Source: Dasypus novemcinctus (lineage: Eukaryota; Chordata; Mammalia; Cingulata; Dasypodidae). Taken from it: a stretch of DNA of 64,000 nucleotides. A program made the position numbers and the translations under genes. The notes beneath the pieces are model-generated. The model was not told where the DNA came from. It worked only from the letters and a program-made list of their open reading frames with translations, and made no database searches. The stretch covers positions 27,570,499-27,634,498 of the forward strand of contig NC_080704.1 in assembly GCF_030445035.2 (NCBI RefSeq), given 5' to 3'. Shown piece after piece: positions 31,431-43,030 of the stretch (positions are counted from its first letter, which is position 1; each line of letters starts with the position of its first letter).

Positions 31431-32690
31431 TTCTTTATTATTATCATTATTATTATTAAAGAAGTTTTAGAGTACTTAAATGTTACATAAAAAATATAGG
31501 GGGTTAGCGGACTTGGCCCAGTGGTTAGGGCGTCCGTCTACCACATGGGAGGTCTGCGGTTCAAACCCCGGGCCTCCTTGACCCGTGTGGAGCTGGCCCA
31601 TGCGCAGTGCTGATGCGCGCAAGGAGTGCCAGTGCCATGCAGGGGTGTCCCCTGCGTGGGGGAGCCCCACACGCAAGGAGTGCGCCCCGTAAGGAGAGCC
31701 GCCCAGCGCGAAAGAAGGTGCAGCCTGCCCAGGAATGGCGCCGCACACACGGAGAGCTGACACAGCAAGATGAAGCAACAAAAAGAAACACAGATTCCCG
31801 TGCCGCTGACAACAACAGAAGCGGACAAAGAAGAACATGCAGCGAATAGACACAGAGAACAGACAACTGGGGTGGGGGGTGGGGGAGAGAAATAAATAAA
31901 ATACATCTTTAAAAAAATATATAGGGGATTCCCATATACATATTGAAGCATTGCTACTAACCATGGTCTATAGTTATTATGGTTTACACTTTGTACCGTA
32001 CAATTTTATAGGTTTTGACAAAATGCATAATGGCCTGTATCAATCATTGCAATGTCATGCAGAACAATTCCAATGTCCCCAAAATGCCCCATGTTACACC
32101 TATTCTTTCCTCTCCCTCCCTTCAGAACCTCTGGTGACCACTGTCTTTATATCAATGTTACAAGTTCTTCCATCACTAGAATAATAATAAGTCTACTTTA
32201 GTCCACAGTCGCATTCCTCCCTTATGTTTGTTCATTCCTCAGTCTTGAGGATTTTGGAATTGGAATGGTGATGCCCACTCTGCTTCCGATTGAGAGGGGG
32301 CTTAAATCCCACAGGGCAGATGGATGGAACTGTCTTGCTTGCAATTGTAGATACTTTCTGCTTTTTGGGATGGGTGTTGTCTATCATTATCTTTTCATTA
32401 GTTGTCCTGGGTGAGGGTAGGTATTGGCTGCAACTCTGCTGAGATACAGGGCTCAACTGGCATAGGAACAGCTGGAAGATTTAAGTCTCTTGGAAACATA
32501 TTTAACGGGTATAGTGTTAATAGTAGGTTCAAATAAAACGGGCATAAGAACCATGTGTAGGAAAATCATAAATGAGTCCAACATTTTATGAACAGAGATT
32601 TTAAAAGATTTGGCCTGTTTTTTTCTGGTTGCCTTGGTGAGAGAGTTGGTATGCAACAAGTTAGTCTACTATTGCCAGAAATAAAAAAAT
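31431..32690 (-). mobile_element. Diverged L1 3' UTR retrocopy, split by a SINE
   Basis: Related to 28676-29609 but older. GGTGATGCCCACTCTGCTTC, GAGAGGGGGCTTAAATCC and TCTTGCTTGCAATTGTAGA align with its counterparts in the same order. The left part contains GTTACATAAAAAATATAGG. Ends approximate. Confidence 0.65.
31503..31910 (+). mobile_element. DAS-type SINE, near-consensus copy
   Basis: A box TGGCCCAGTGG at 31514-31524 and B box GGTTCAAACCC at 31558-31568, the internal RNA polymerase III promoter of a tRNA-derived SINE. GC-rich body, tail AAATAAATAAAATACATC and A-run. Flanked by AAAAAATATAGGGG (31489-31502) and a two-base-longer version at 31911-31927. Confidence 0.93.
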
Positions 32691-33620
32691 TGACCTTTTA
32701 TTTTTTATTGGTTACTCTATTTTACTTCATCAAGGTGTTTGAAATTTGCATTCTATTCTGTAATCATAATTTCCACAGTAGTTTAGTGTCACTTCTAGAT
32801 TTATGTGGATGCAGTGTTTTCAGCATTGCAGTACCCATTTCAAGCTCTTTATTTTGATTCAGTGTTTGGTTAGTTGGATTTTATTCACAATTTTTTTTCT
32901 CAGGGAGCTTCCTTCTCTTGTTCCAATCTGGCTTGATTTCTCTTCAGGTCTATTGGTGTAGTTGCTATCCTTGAAATGTGTCTTATTTTCTGACTTGTAT
33001 TTACTGTTTCTTTATGTCTTTCTCTTTCTAGGCTTACATGCTCACATACTGGAATACATTCTCTAAGTTACTGAAAAGGGTTTGAGGAAATAAACTTTGA
33101 GTTCATGCATATCTGAGTTTGTCTTTATTCTGCTTTCAGTCTTGATAGTTGAAGCTATATTATTGCATTGTCTTATAGCATTTAGAGGTACAGATGAGAA
33201 TTCTGATGACAATAGTACTCTACTTCTTTTGAAGGCAAGGTAATCTATCTTTCCTCTTTGGACATTTTATGAATTTCTTTATCCTTGGTGTTCTGATAGT
33301 TCACCACAACATATCCTTTAAAATTTATCCTACTTGACATTTCATTGGCTTTTTAAACATGAAAAACTGTTCTTTTTTTCACCTCTGGGGAATTTTCATC
33401 TATTGTTTCTTTCGCTCTTCTGGGACTTAAGATAGATCAATGCTGATACTTCTGGATCTGTCCTCATTCTTGCTTTACTTTTTTTTTCTCCTAAATGTGG
33501 TTATCTTTATTTTCTTCTTCCTTGCTCAGCCCTATCTAAAACATAAAATAAAACTACATGACTGAAATTAGCAACCCATTAAAATCAGCAATAAGTTATG
33601 AAAATCCAAGCTTTTTTAAC
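32691..33620. other. T-rich sequence, L1-like but unassigned
   Basis: Plus-strand T-rich texture resembles antisense L1 (for example GTTTGTCTTTATTCTGCTTTC, CAGTCTTGATAGTTG), but I could not match it to a defined part. No gene seen. Confidence 0.4.
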
Positions 33621-33624
33621 TTTA

Positions 33625-33883
33625 CCTATAGCATTTTAAATATTTTTATTGAAGTATATCATTTATATATGAACATACATAAACAATTAAGTGTATAGTA
33701 AAGTTGTGAACTTACAAAGCAAACATGCATAGCATCATACTGGGCTCCCATACATCACCCCTCCACCAACACCTTGCACTGTTGTGATACATTTGTTACA
33801 AACTATGCAAGAGCATCACCTGAACATTACTACTAACTGTAGTCCATATATTACTTTTGGTATGTTTTTTTCCCCAACCCACC
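33625..33883 (-). mobile_element. L1 3' UTR, antisense
   Basis: TTTTTATTGAAGTATATCAT, ATATGAACATACATAAACAA, GGGCTCCCATACATCACCCC and TTACAAACTATGCAAGAGCA match the L1 3' end at 45485 in the same orientation. Cut at the right by the LTR at 33884; a few bases resume at 34469. Confidence 0.8.
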
Positions 33884-34468
33884 TGTATTAGTCAGCCAAA
33901 GGGGTGCTGAAGTAAAGTACCAGAACTCTTTTGGCTTTTATAAAGGGTATTTATTTGGGGTAGAAGCTTATAGTCACAAGGCCATAAGGAGTAAATTACT
34001 TCCCTCACCAAAGTCTGTTGCCACGTGTTGGAGCAAGATGGCTGCAGGTCTCTGTGAGGGTTCAGCCTTCCTCTTCCTCCTAAGGTTCCATGGACCCAGC
34101 TCTCCTTTGATCTCAGCTGGACGCTAGCATAAGTCTTATTTCTCTCCCTGGGGCTTTCCAGGCTTTCTCAACAGTTCAGAGCTCTGGTCTCTTTAGCTGC
34201 AAACTATCAGGCAAACGGCTTGGCTCTCTCCCCGGGACTCCAGTGTCCAAAACTAAACTCTCTGTGTTTTCCTTCTCTGTTGATTTACTTCCCTGTCTTT
34301 GATTAAGCATCTGTTTATATAGCCCACAAAGGGGGGGGGGGCAGGGACTCAAACCGAGTCTGAAACCTCTGAATCTAATACACTCTAATACACCTAGAGG
34401 AACAGACCAGTTTACAAACATAATCCAATATCTATTTTTGGAATTCATAAACAATACAAACTGCCAAA
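33884..34468 (-). mobile_element. MaLR-like solo LTR (third copy)
   Basis: TGTATTAGTCAGCCAAAGGG to CAAACTGCCAAA on the plus strand. Flanking 5-mers CCACC and CTACC differ by one base. Carries the CCACGTGTTGGAGCAAGAT and CAAACTATCAGG landmarks of the family. Inserted into an L1 3' UTR, whose CCCCAACCCACC and CTATTATTTT parts lie on either side. Confidence 0.85.
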
Positions 34469-34480
34469 CTACCCTATTAT

Positions 34481-34863
34481 TTTTTAATATATTTTTATTA
34501 CAGAGGTTGTGAACTTACAAAACAATCATGTGCATGTGTAGAATTCCCATATAACACATCCTCACCAATACACCACACCCATGGTGGAATATTTGTTACA
34601 GATTATGAGATATCATCAGACTACTACCACCAACCAAAGTTCATAGCGTACATTTGGCACACTTTTTCTGTAGGCTTCTCTCCCCATTATCAACACAGTA
34701 TATCTTTGGCGTTGATGGAAGAATATTACAGTATTACTGTTAACCACAGTCCATAGGTCACTCCAGTTGTATTTTTCCCATGCTTCTCCATATTTTCCCC
34801 ACGACCCTGCAATAGTGATGTACATTTGCTCTAGCTCACAGAAGGACATTCTTGCATCTACCA
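34481..34863 (-). mobile_element. L1 3' UTR, antisense
   Basis: ATATTTTTATTACAGAGGTT, GTGAACTTACAAAACAATCA and TTACAGATTATGAGATATCA are reverse-complement L1 3' end motifs of another subfamily. Confidence 0.7.
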
Positions 34864-34912
34864 TTGCATTAGTCAGCCAAAGGGGTGCTGACGCAAAGTA
34901 CCAGAAATCTCC
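34864..34912 (-). mobile_element. MaLR-like LTR stub (3' end only)
   Basis: GCATTAGTCAGCCAAAGGGG and TGCTGACGCAAAGTACCAGA are the outermost ~50 bp of the LTR family at 33884, then the match stops abruptly. Confidence 0.7.
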
Positions 34913-35204
34913 CAGAAGGCTTTCTGGGGTAAGGGAGAGGACTAGAGGGGAAATTTGGAGTTTAAAAGACAAAGAAAATATTCATAAAAGCAACAGTAGC
35001 AGCTGACAGTGGATTGTGAGGACAGAGAGAGACTACCAGTAGGAAAATGGAAACAAATCTTTACATTAAAAATAAGACAAATAATGAACTTATCTATGTT
35101 GACTGTGGTAGCACTTAACTATGTTAACTATGATAGTGTGCCTACCTTAGATATCAGATGTTTAAACGCTGGTAAAGGGTAATGATTCTAAAAGAAAACA
35201 AAAG
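34913..35204. other. Unique sequence, nothing recognised
   Basis: No repeat or gene recognised. Contains a local imperfect repetition of AACTATGTTAACTATG near 35115. Confidence 0.4.
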
Positions 35205-35310
35205 TATTAGCATTGGCCTTTTCAGGATGTACCGGAGATTGAATCCAGCACCTCATACATGGGAAGCAGATGCTCAACCACTTGAGCTACATCTACTCCC
35301 CCCTCATTCA
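35205..35310 (-). mobile_element. Short DAS SINE (tRNA-like monomer)
   Basis: Minus strand GGGAGTAGATGTAGCTCAAG, then GGTTGAGCATCTGCTTCCCA and GGATTCAATCTCCGG: a tRNA-like head with a B-box-like segment and no long GC-rich body. An older, simpler form of the family, like the two at 55258 and 55395. Confidence 0.75.
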
Positions 35311-35784
35311 TTTTGTGCACTATAAAAAGAGTGAGGTGGGAGGTGTTTTATCATTATTAAATATTGAATTAAAATAGATGATTTTTTCCCATGTGTTTTT
35401 CCACTATAAAAGGCATCTATGGTTTTTTATAGACAAGCTTTAAAAAGTTGTCATTTTGGCTTGCAACACATACAAACAGTTATCAAAATCTGAAAGTAAA
35501 ATGCTGCCATGGCCTGCTTATCTGCTTACTCAGCTCTCCCAGCCCATGCAGACACAGAAGTATGTGGAGCTTTTTCCCAGATCATTACTCATATGCCTTG
35601 TAAGGCAGAGGCTGTCATGCATGGACTGCCCCCATGCTGCCCAGGGGCCTAGGGTAGCTAGCTGGTGAGCTGGTAGTTTGGTGCCCTAATGCTAACAATG
35701 CATAACATTGAAGGATAAGGTTAGCTTGCTGAGCATGGAATCCAACAGAAAGCTCAGCTGCATGATGATCTCTCTCTCTCTCTT
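35311..35784. other. Unique sequence, nothing recognised
   Basis: No family recognised. A (CT)n tract at 35769-35784 adjoins a T-run that may be the reversed poly(A) of the MXI1 pseudogene. Confidence 0.4.
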
Positions 35785-36990
35785 TTTTTTTTTAAAGAAT
35801 TGATCACCCACAGGTTTCGTGAGAAGCTGTCCCAGGCTGAATTATAATAGCTCTAGCTATCCAAGATTAATGCCTGACAGTCATGTCTTGTCATTACTGT
35901 AGGTTTGATTTTGTTTGTTTGTTCTAAGGATCCTAAAGCAGAGGAAGGGTTCGTAATTCTATCTTTAAACGTGTCTACTCAATACTGTGTGAGCAACCTG
36001 GAAAAGAAAAAGAGGGTGGAATCTCCAATGTCCTCTTTTCAATCAACAAAATAAAATCAAGGAAATTTCATGCAAGCTTTCAGCTGCCATTAGAAATTGT
36101 GATTTTTTCCAATAGGAATATTTGTTCTGCTGGGGAAGCTCTGCCCCACATTTTGCTAAGAATTTGCTTGCATGCAGTTCTTCTGGCCATTGTGTCATCA
36201 AGTATAGTTTTGTTTAGTTTTAAAGAGGAGACTGTATCATGAACCCAATTGAAGAGATTGACTTGAACTGGCCCACTGAATAGTGTTACGTCATGCTGGC
36301 TTCCAGGAAGTAAAGGAAAGCTTGACACTGGACTAGAGTGACCCTCTTCTCTCGCAAGACTCTGCAGGCTGCAGTGGTCTTCCATGTCACTGATACTGGT
36401 GGGATTGATATTGTCCACTTCTCCTTGAGAGACCTCTGTGTTTCAATATCCACTTCAATTTCCTCTCGCTCTGGATCAGAAAGATCTGAAGAAGTAGTTG
36501 ATCCAATGCTATCCCTTCATACTCATTCCATTGCCTGAGGACCCTGTGGCTGTTCAATCGCTGCTTGAAAAAGCTCTGTTCTCCTGCCAAGTTCTTGAGC
36601 TGGCGCTGGCTCTGGCTCTTCCTCTGGGCTTCTTCAAGTTTCTTGATGGGTGCTTTGGCTTTGTTGAGTGAACCAAGTGATGTGTGCCTTGTGCAGTCTG
36701 GCCCAAGTGGAAGCAGAACTTTTAAGCATTCTAAACACAGGCGCAGACGAACTCCTTGATTCTTTTCTGGCTTATAATATGTAGACCTGTTGGCAGAGCT
36801 GGTGTTACAGCTTCCACTGTTCTGTGCCCAGCTCAGCCTCCGTGGGGGCTTTGAATGCTGCAGCCAGGGGTTGGGCATGGAGGGGAACATTGAAGCATTG
36901 TCCTATTACACACTCTCACCCCCCATGCTCCCCAAACTCAGCTATTTCCAGCAGACGCTGCACGTGGACCATCCACACAGCATTGGTCTG
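35785..36990 (-). pseudogene. MXI1: MXI1 processed pseudogene
   Basis: An intronless, broken copy of MXI1, the bHLH-leucine zipper repressor that pairs with MAX and recruits SIN3. Reading the minus strand, the SIN3-interaction segment appears first as VQRLLEIAEF (36934-36963). An in-frame TGA follows at 36916-36918 where the parent has Arg. After a frame change come [19 protein letters not shown], a degraded basic region, helix-loop-helix pieces [11 protein letters not shown] and [13 protein letters not shown], and a zipper start [12 protein letters not shown]. Another shift leads to [13 protein letters not shown] and REEIEVD, preceded by two TGA codons, and a third to [15 protein letters not shown]. 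Segments that belong to several parental exons are contiguous, so it is a retrocopy. The basic-region arginines are lost. Below about 36300 I infer 3' UTR, ending at a T-run (35785-35794) that may be the poly(A). Cannot make a functional protein. Confidence 0.92.
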
Positions 36991-38510
36991 CTCCCAGTTT
37001 GTTTTCCTCTCAGTGTGAGCTTTCTCTTAACTCTTCTTTCACATTTTTCATCTTTTTTCCCTTTTATATTGTGTTCCAAGAAAATCACTCAGAAAAAATT
37101 TGCTCTTCAGCTAGAGTTTTTTACATTTGAAATGTTTGTTTTTCCAAATCTTTAATTGCGCTGTTTCTTAATAGCTGATTCTTGTTTTATGAATGTGATA
37201 GCCTCTCTAGTCTTTCTCCAGATATTAATTTTAATCAATTTTAAGCCATCTTCTGTTTATCACATCTACTCTTAAAAATTTTAAGTCAGGACCGCATGTG
37301 ATTCATTTATTTCAAGGCATCCATCCAAAAAAATCTAGGTCAGCAGCCAAAATTCATGACAAGTAATTTACAGCTTTAGTCTCTTGAGAAAAGCCAAAGA
37401 GGAAATGCATTTTTTATGCCTATCTAACATCTTAAGTATCCCTTCTTCCCACTGCTGCCTACACAGCTAGCATTTGGTCTCTGAAAATCTCTCCCACCAT
37501 CATTTTCCACCCCCTCCCCCCAAACCCCCTCTAATATCTAGTCCATATGGATTTTTTTTTCTTTGCCTGTCTTCTTCCCAAACTTGTTATATCCAGGTTC
37601 TTTACTTTTTATCTCCTTCTTGTGCATTATCTGTGGGTTCTCCACGACAAAGCAAAACCCAAAAGCTGTAAAATGCAGACGAATCTTTCTCCCTTAGAAA
37701 CTAAGGCAGTGAGGGAAGATTGTGAATGATCTACTACAAAATTTTTTTGTCCCTTTTCCATTTTCTCCAAGGATGTATTTGGAGGTCTGTGTAAAGAGAA
37801 TCCCAGTGTTTAATAGTGGCACCCAGAGACTACTTCTCCTACAGTTCAATCTCCAGCCTTCTCCTGCTGGGGTGAGTTTAGTTACTTCTTGACATCCTGG
37901 AGACTCTGCCAGACTGAGCCTGAGTCCATCATGATTCTATCTCACAAACCTTAGAGCCACGGAGTGGCAGATACTCCGAAACTGTTGCCCTGTGTAATAT
38001 GAAAATGCGAATGTGTTCACCAAATAGACAGCGGCATGACTGCAGGCTGCTGCAGCATGACCTTCCTTTTTACAACTTGAAGCAAACTCAGGCCACGTAG
38101 AATTTTCCCCCAGTGTTTGGAGGTAGTGTTTTAGGTTTCATTTCACATTTGTCTGAGTTTCCAAAATGCCAGGGCCCGAGTGGCCAAATAATCACTGCCA
38201 CCCCCTTTGTGTGATTCATCTTCAACTGTGCAGTCTCCCAGGTGAACTCTTGGGAGGGGGAGCCCTGCTCCGATTTCAGGACCCTGCTTATCCAAACCAC
38301 TTGGATCTGGCTTATCTTGGATCCCCTCTAGATCTACCGCAGAATTGTCAGTCTGAGCTTTATGACTTAATCTTGTTTTGGGAGGGCAAACTACGTGAAC
38401 TCGTGGACTTCTTCCACTTAGTTTCACCAGCAGTGAGGAGGCAGAAGATTGTGATGAGGTCTAGGATAATTTAATCGATCCTGACAATAAATCAGGATTC
38501 CAGGTCCTTA
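36991..38510. other. Unique sequence, no gene confirmed
   Basis: No transposon recognised over about 1.5 kb. Two overlapping minus-strand open frames (38143-38427, 94 residues, and 38088-38300) lack any domain I recognise and are bounded by stops. An unidentified old pseudogene is possible but unsupported. Confidence 0.4.
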
Positions 38511-38518
38511 ATCTAGAT

Positions 38519-38692
38519 CAGTGGTCCCCAACTCTAGCTGCACCATGCACTGGGAGCATTTGATAAGTTCCTCTGCCTGAGATCCAGCCCAGGCTAATTG
38601 AACGAGAGTCTCTGAGGCAGACGACTAGGCATCAGTATTTTTCCAAAGCTCCTCAGGTGATTCAATGTGTAGCCAAGGTCAGGAACCTCTGT
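38519..38692. mobile_element. MER5A-like hAT relic
   Basis: CAGTGGTCCCCAACTCTAGC at the left and GTCAGGAACCTCTG at the right are decayed MER5 termini; the interior has ATTTTTCCAAAGCTCCTCAG and GTGATTCAATGTG. Confidence 0.75.
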
Positions 38693-41099
38693 TCCTGGCC
38701 TTCAGGTTTTGCTTTCTTCTTCCCCAGGAGATAACCACTGTAATAGTTGTTCCAGCCTGAACAAATAGATAGTGCCCTTTTCCTCTTCTCACCAACAAGG
38801 GCTAATAAATTGGACCTATGAATTGCAGCAACTGTTTATTCTGCCATTCTCTCTAGGGCTATGAAGCAAACCTCAAAACAAAAACAAGCAAAAAGGAACA
38901 ATTTTGGTGACCTTGGGGCCATAGAGTCACTTAAGTGATGTGCAGCTCTTGGGGCTTCCACCCTTATACCGTTTCATTGGCAACGTCAGCTCACAGGTCA
39001 GTCTTAATCAGCTATCTTTAAGAGGCACTTCGTACTAATTTATGATGTTCCTGGTAGCATGTATTCCATACTAGTGGTTTCAAAGCCTAAAATCTCACAA
39101 GCCTCACAAAGGCTGCTAAATCCCAGGGGACTGATGGCTCTGGTGGCGCCTCATTGGTCCCTGAGAGAATGCAGGCATGTCGGTCACATACACACTGTCA
39201 CCAGCCAAGAACAGCTTCAATTTCATAAGAAACTGGGCATCTTTGGAGGCTAGGTTTGCAGTGGCATCTGATTTACAACTTCAGACTTTCTTAATTTGGT
39301 AGACTTAGGTTATGCCAAATACGTTTGGTTCTCTCTCTGGTATATACAGTTCGAAACCGCATATTCTCCTGAAATTTGCCACTCTGATTCTGGACTTCAT
39401 GATGTCCCTCTCTTGAACTCTCTGAGGTTAGAGTCAGACCTAACATAGTTTGGACCTGGGCAACTCCTGTTCTTTAACATCATTTTTTCTGATAGTCTGG
39501 TACTCATGGTGAAATGGTTTTCCTGTTCAGGTCTAACACAAAAGTTTTAATTTGAATTCTAGCAGACAACCACACCTTAAACCCCAAAAGATGGCTTGTA
39601 GCACCCCAAAATGTAATCCAGGTTCACTACCCATTGCCTTGTTGAGGAAGAGATGGGACAGTCAATAACTATCCTATGCATGAATTTTTCTTCTCTTTGT
39701 CTTCTACTCGGGGGAAAGGAAAGGTTTGTGAGTGATTGGAGAGGTAAAAGGTGGAGCATATCCATCCTCGCAGTCGGGCAAATACACAAATTGGTTCTTA
39801 CCTTTACAATCCAAGATATATGGAGCCTAAGCAAGAGCTTGGAGTGTTGTCCCTCATCATTTCAACCCATTTGTGTTTCTGTGTCCAGCTAGTAGAGCTG
39901 AAGGACCATGAAATGGCCCTTGAACCATTTAGCCCTTCTATCTTCATCCCTTCCCCATATTTCTTGGTCATTTTATTACTTTCTATTCCCTCTCAGTGTT
40001 CCTGTCTCCTCTTCTGTCATGGGCTGTCAGCCCCACTGTACTCTACCCAGTTCCCCTGCTGTGTGGGGGGGAAGAAAGCTCTAGGCCCTGAAGGTGGAGA
40101 TGGTGGGTGGAAGAGTCTATCATGGTGCTGTGAGGTCTGGGTGAAATTGTCATAAAGAAATCAGACATTCCTATGAAGGATAACTTTCTTTTGGGTCTAT
40201 ATTCTGAACGTAATTATACTGAAAGAGTTCACATCACCTTCTCAGCTTTTAATGACATTTTTAAAAGCCTCCTTCTGTTAGCTCAGCCTTGAGATGTTTC
40301 ATGCTCCTCAAGGTAGGGAGCAGAAAACAAACAAAAACCCGCCCAAAACAGAACTCCCTCTCCCATGTCTAGTTCCTCTGTATTTCTTGTGTTGGCTGCG
40401 CTTGTTGCCTGTCTTTCAAGGCTTTGGATTTCCTCAGATGTTTAGAGATTTTTGTTTGGTTTGCTCATGCTTGTGTTTGAGAATTCCTGCTTGTCTGGCT
40501 GTGGATTCCGGTTTGGGTATTGGAGCTTGCTTGTAGGGTTATGGGGCAGGAGTGGGGATACTTGGCTGCCTCTCTCTCTTGGGGTTTGCTGGCTTCCTGA
40601 GGGCAGTTTTAGGTAGAGCTCAGCACAAACCCCTGGGTACAGGGGATACATGACAGAAAGAGAGATTTGAGCAAGAGAAATGCTTCACATGTATCGCCTT
40701 CGTATTAACAGCCCAGAAGCTCACTCCATGCGCCCCACACTCTAGCTGTTGCTTCTGAACATCCCATTTCCTCAGAGTTCTCTTGGGTTTGTTTGGCTCA
40801 CAGATTTGATCATACCTTCTATTTTTTTCTTCAGGAATTCCTCAACATTTCTGGTTTTCAGTCTTTTGCTTTCTAGTGGTGTTATACATAAATATTTTAA
40901 AAAGGTTTTTTTCCTGTTATTTCCAGGCATTTGGAAAGAATTTAGGTGCATGTGATCAGTTTGCAATTTTATCCAAATGCCAGGAAACTGCCTTGAAAGG
41001 GTGTAGACACCTACAGGAGTCAGCTCTTCCCCATCACTGACTTTTATGTCCAAGCGAAGGGGACATGGAAAATATTCAGGTGTGCGATAAGGAATTACT
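38693..41099. other. Unique sequence, nothing recognised
   Basis: About 2.4 kb with almost no recognisable transposon, ordinary composition and only short incidental frames (for example 39577-39834 and 39751-40155). No splice-linked exons, tRNA or ncRNA recognised. Confidence 0.45.
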
Positions 41100-41366
41100 T
41101 TTATCAATGAATTTCAAAATTTTTCAACTGTGACCTCTAAGAAGAAATACACGTTTACACAGAAACTCATTCTGTGATGCACACACCAGACATACATAAA
41201 TATAACTGAGACAAGAGTGTCACTAAACAATGTTTACCCTATGTGCAATGAATTGTGATCTTTTTATTGTATTCTATTTCATTTAAACATTGACTTATCA
41301 CAATCCACCAAGTTGATCTTATGACCCACTAGTAAGCCACTTCCTAAAGGTTGAAAAACACTGCTA
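41100..41366. mobile_element. Possible hAT-like relic
   Basis: The right end, AAGGTTGAAAAACACTGC, preceded by TTATGACCCACTAGTAAG, resembles Charlie-type termini; the left has AAATTTTTCAACTG as a partial inverted counterpart. Family not assigned. Confidence 0.4.
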
Positions 41367-42030
41367 GATGACCTTTAACATTATCATACCCCAGAAAGTC
41401 TATCCACATGAAGAAAGAGTTCAAGGTGAACAACTGGTGCATTGTGAACAGTTCAGCCATTTTTCTGGAAGTACAATATTTTGTTAGGCACAAATGGCAA
41501 CATGACGTTTGAATTTATTAGTCGTGATGTTGAGTCGAGGTGCCCTTAATTTCAAATAACTGCTCTCCTAGTTGGTAATATTCAGAGCCTGGCATCTATG
41601 CAAAAGCTTTATATATTGTCAGGATACAGTGAGTCACGATGCATGTCAAAATCTGCCACACATTTTCAAAAAGAAAATCACGGAAATCACTCAGGCTGTA
41701 AGAGTATCATATTATTTTTCTTGGAAATCGGTCATCAGTCTGGTACACGTGATAATTCCCATGAACAAAAACCTTCGATTGGCTGCTTAGATTCCTTTAT
41801 TGCCAGGGTGGGCTGAATCCCGAAATGCCATTCTCCCGGGGATGGGGACAAGTTCGTAGAGAAGGGTGACACCTACTGGAGTTACTAATATCTTCTCTAA
41901 CAACAGGAGGAAACCTCTCTCCGGGCTCTTTTGGATACTAATATTTCCTCCATTCTCGGAGTCCTCCCTTTCCTCCCCTCCCAACCCCCAACTCCTTCGG
42001 CCCCATTTTAACACAGCATAAACAGAGCCC
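41367..42030. other. Unique sequence, nothing recognised
   Basis: No repeat, RNA gene or convincing ORF recognised. Confidence 0.45.
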
Positions 42031-42595
42031 CGAATTCCTTTGGGGGCCGTGGTAAGCAGCTTCTAAGGTCGATCCCAGCGATGTCTCCTGGAATCCACGC
42101 CCTTGTGTAAACCCCCTTCGCTTGAGTGCGGGCTGCACCTAACGACTTGCTTCTAGGGAAGAGAATCTGCCAAAAGTGATGGATGGGCTGTTACTTCTCC
42201 GATTAGCCCTACAAAGACCGTGACTCCTGCCGGCGATTGCTCAGTGTCTTTCCCTGGTGCCTGTCACGTTGCGAGCTAACACGGGGATAGGTCTACATGG
42301 CGAGGAATTCACAGTGGCCTCCGGCCAGCAGTCAGGGAGGAACTGAGGCCCTCAGCCCCAACAGCTTGTGAGAAGCGGAATCCTGCCAACAATCATGTGA
42401 GCAAGCTTGGAAGCGGATCCTTCCCCAGCGCAGCCTCGAGAGGATCACAGTCCCAGCTGACACCTTGAGGCTGCCCGTGCGAGACCTGGAGCCAAAGGCC
42501 CCGCTAAGCTGCGCCCCGAGTTCTGACCCACAGAAATGGTCAGAAACGGAGTGTTGGTGTTTGAAGCCATTAAGTTTTGCAGAAATGGAAAACTA
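42031..42595 (+). mobile_element. MLT1-like MaLR LTR
   Basis: In order: AGCAGCTTCTAAGGTCGATC, CCTGGAATCCACGCCCTTGT, GAGTGCGGGCTGCACCTAAC, GACTTGCTTCTAGGGAAGAG, GCAAAAGTGATGG (G/C variant), AAGCTTGGAAGCGGATCC, AGCTGACACCTTGAGGCTGC, TGACCCACAGAAA and a GCCATTAAGTTTTGCAG end. This is the MLT1 plan. No internal sequence, so a solo LTR or LTR remnant. The relatively high GC here comes from the LTR, not from a promoter CpG island. Confidence 0.85.
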
Positions 42596-43030
42596 AATTC
42601 AGGGGCCAGGGCTAACTCACAAATTTTGCCTGGTTTCAAAAAGCTCCACAAGTTTTCCTGTTTGAATTTGGCTGAACAGGCCTTGGTGCAGACTTTCTAC
42701 AGAGTCTGCCTGTTCAGCCTGTGAGACCTTACATCTCCAGAGGAGTTCTCCTGGAAGCTTCTGGAGCCACTTGGTCTGTAGTCCTGAACAAAGGATGTCA
42801 CAAAAGGCAGGTCTTTGTTGCATACCAGGTGAGCGAGCATGTTGAAAGGTAAGTATCCTTCTAGTTTACCATGTGCTATTTTTCCTAAATAATTTTCAGT
42901 TATAAGAATAAAACAAAGACGCTCTCCTTGTGAAAACAAATACCTTACAGTTAAAGACAGAGCCTTCTTGGGAGAGTACCCTACCCAGGTCCTCCTTCTC
43001 CCCACCTCTCCCAGCACTCGAACCTGTTAG
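42596..43030. other. Unique sequence, nothing recognised
   Basis: Contains a near-duplicate of TGGCTGAACAGGCC and CTGCCTGTTCAGCC in opposite orientation around 42670-42718 (a weak inverted repeat). No gene recognised. Confidence 0.4.

Noticed and set aside
31558-31568. tRNA-like internal promoter in SINE heads, considered as real tRNA genes
   Set aside because: A and B boxes are present, but no cloverleaf with anticodon arm and acceptor pairing follows, and they are always attached to SINE bodies and A-rich tails.
36080-36890. Minus-strand frames with MXI1 similarity considered as a functional intronless gene
   Set aside because: Stops within the N-terminal and C-terminal homology, several frame changes, and loss of basic-region arginines rule out a working protein.
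42031-42595. GC-richer segment considered as a promoter CpG island
   Set aside because: It matches the MLT1-type LTR from end to end; CpG content is ordinary for that element.
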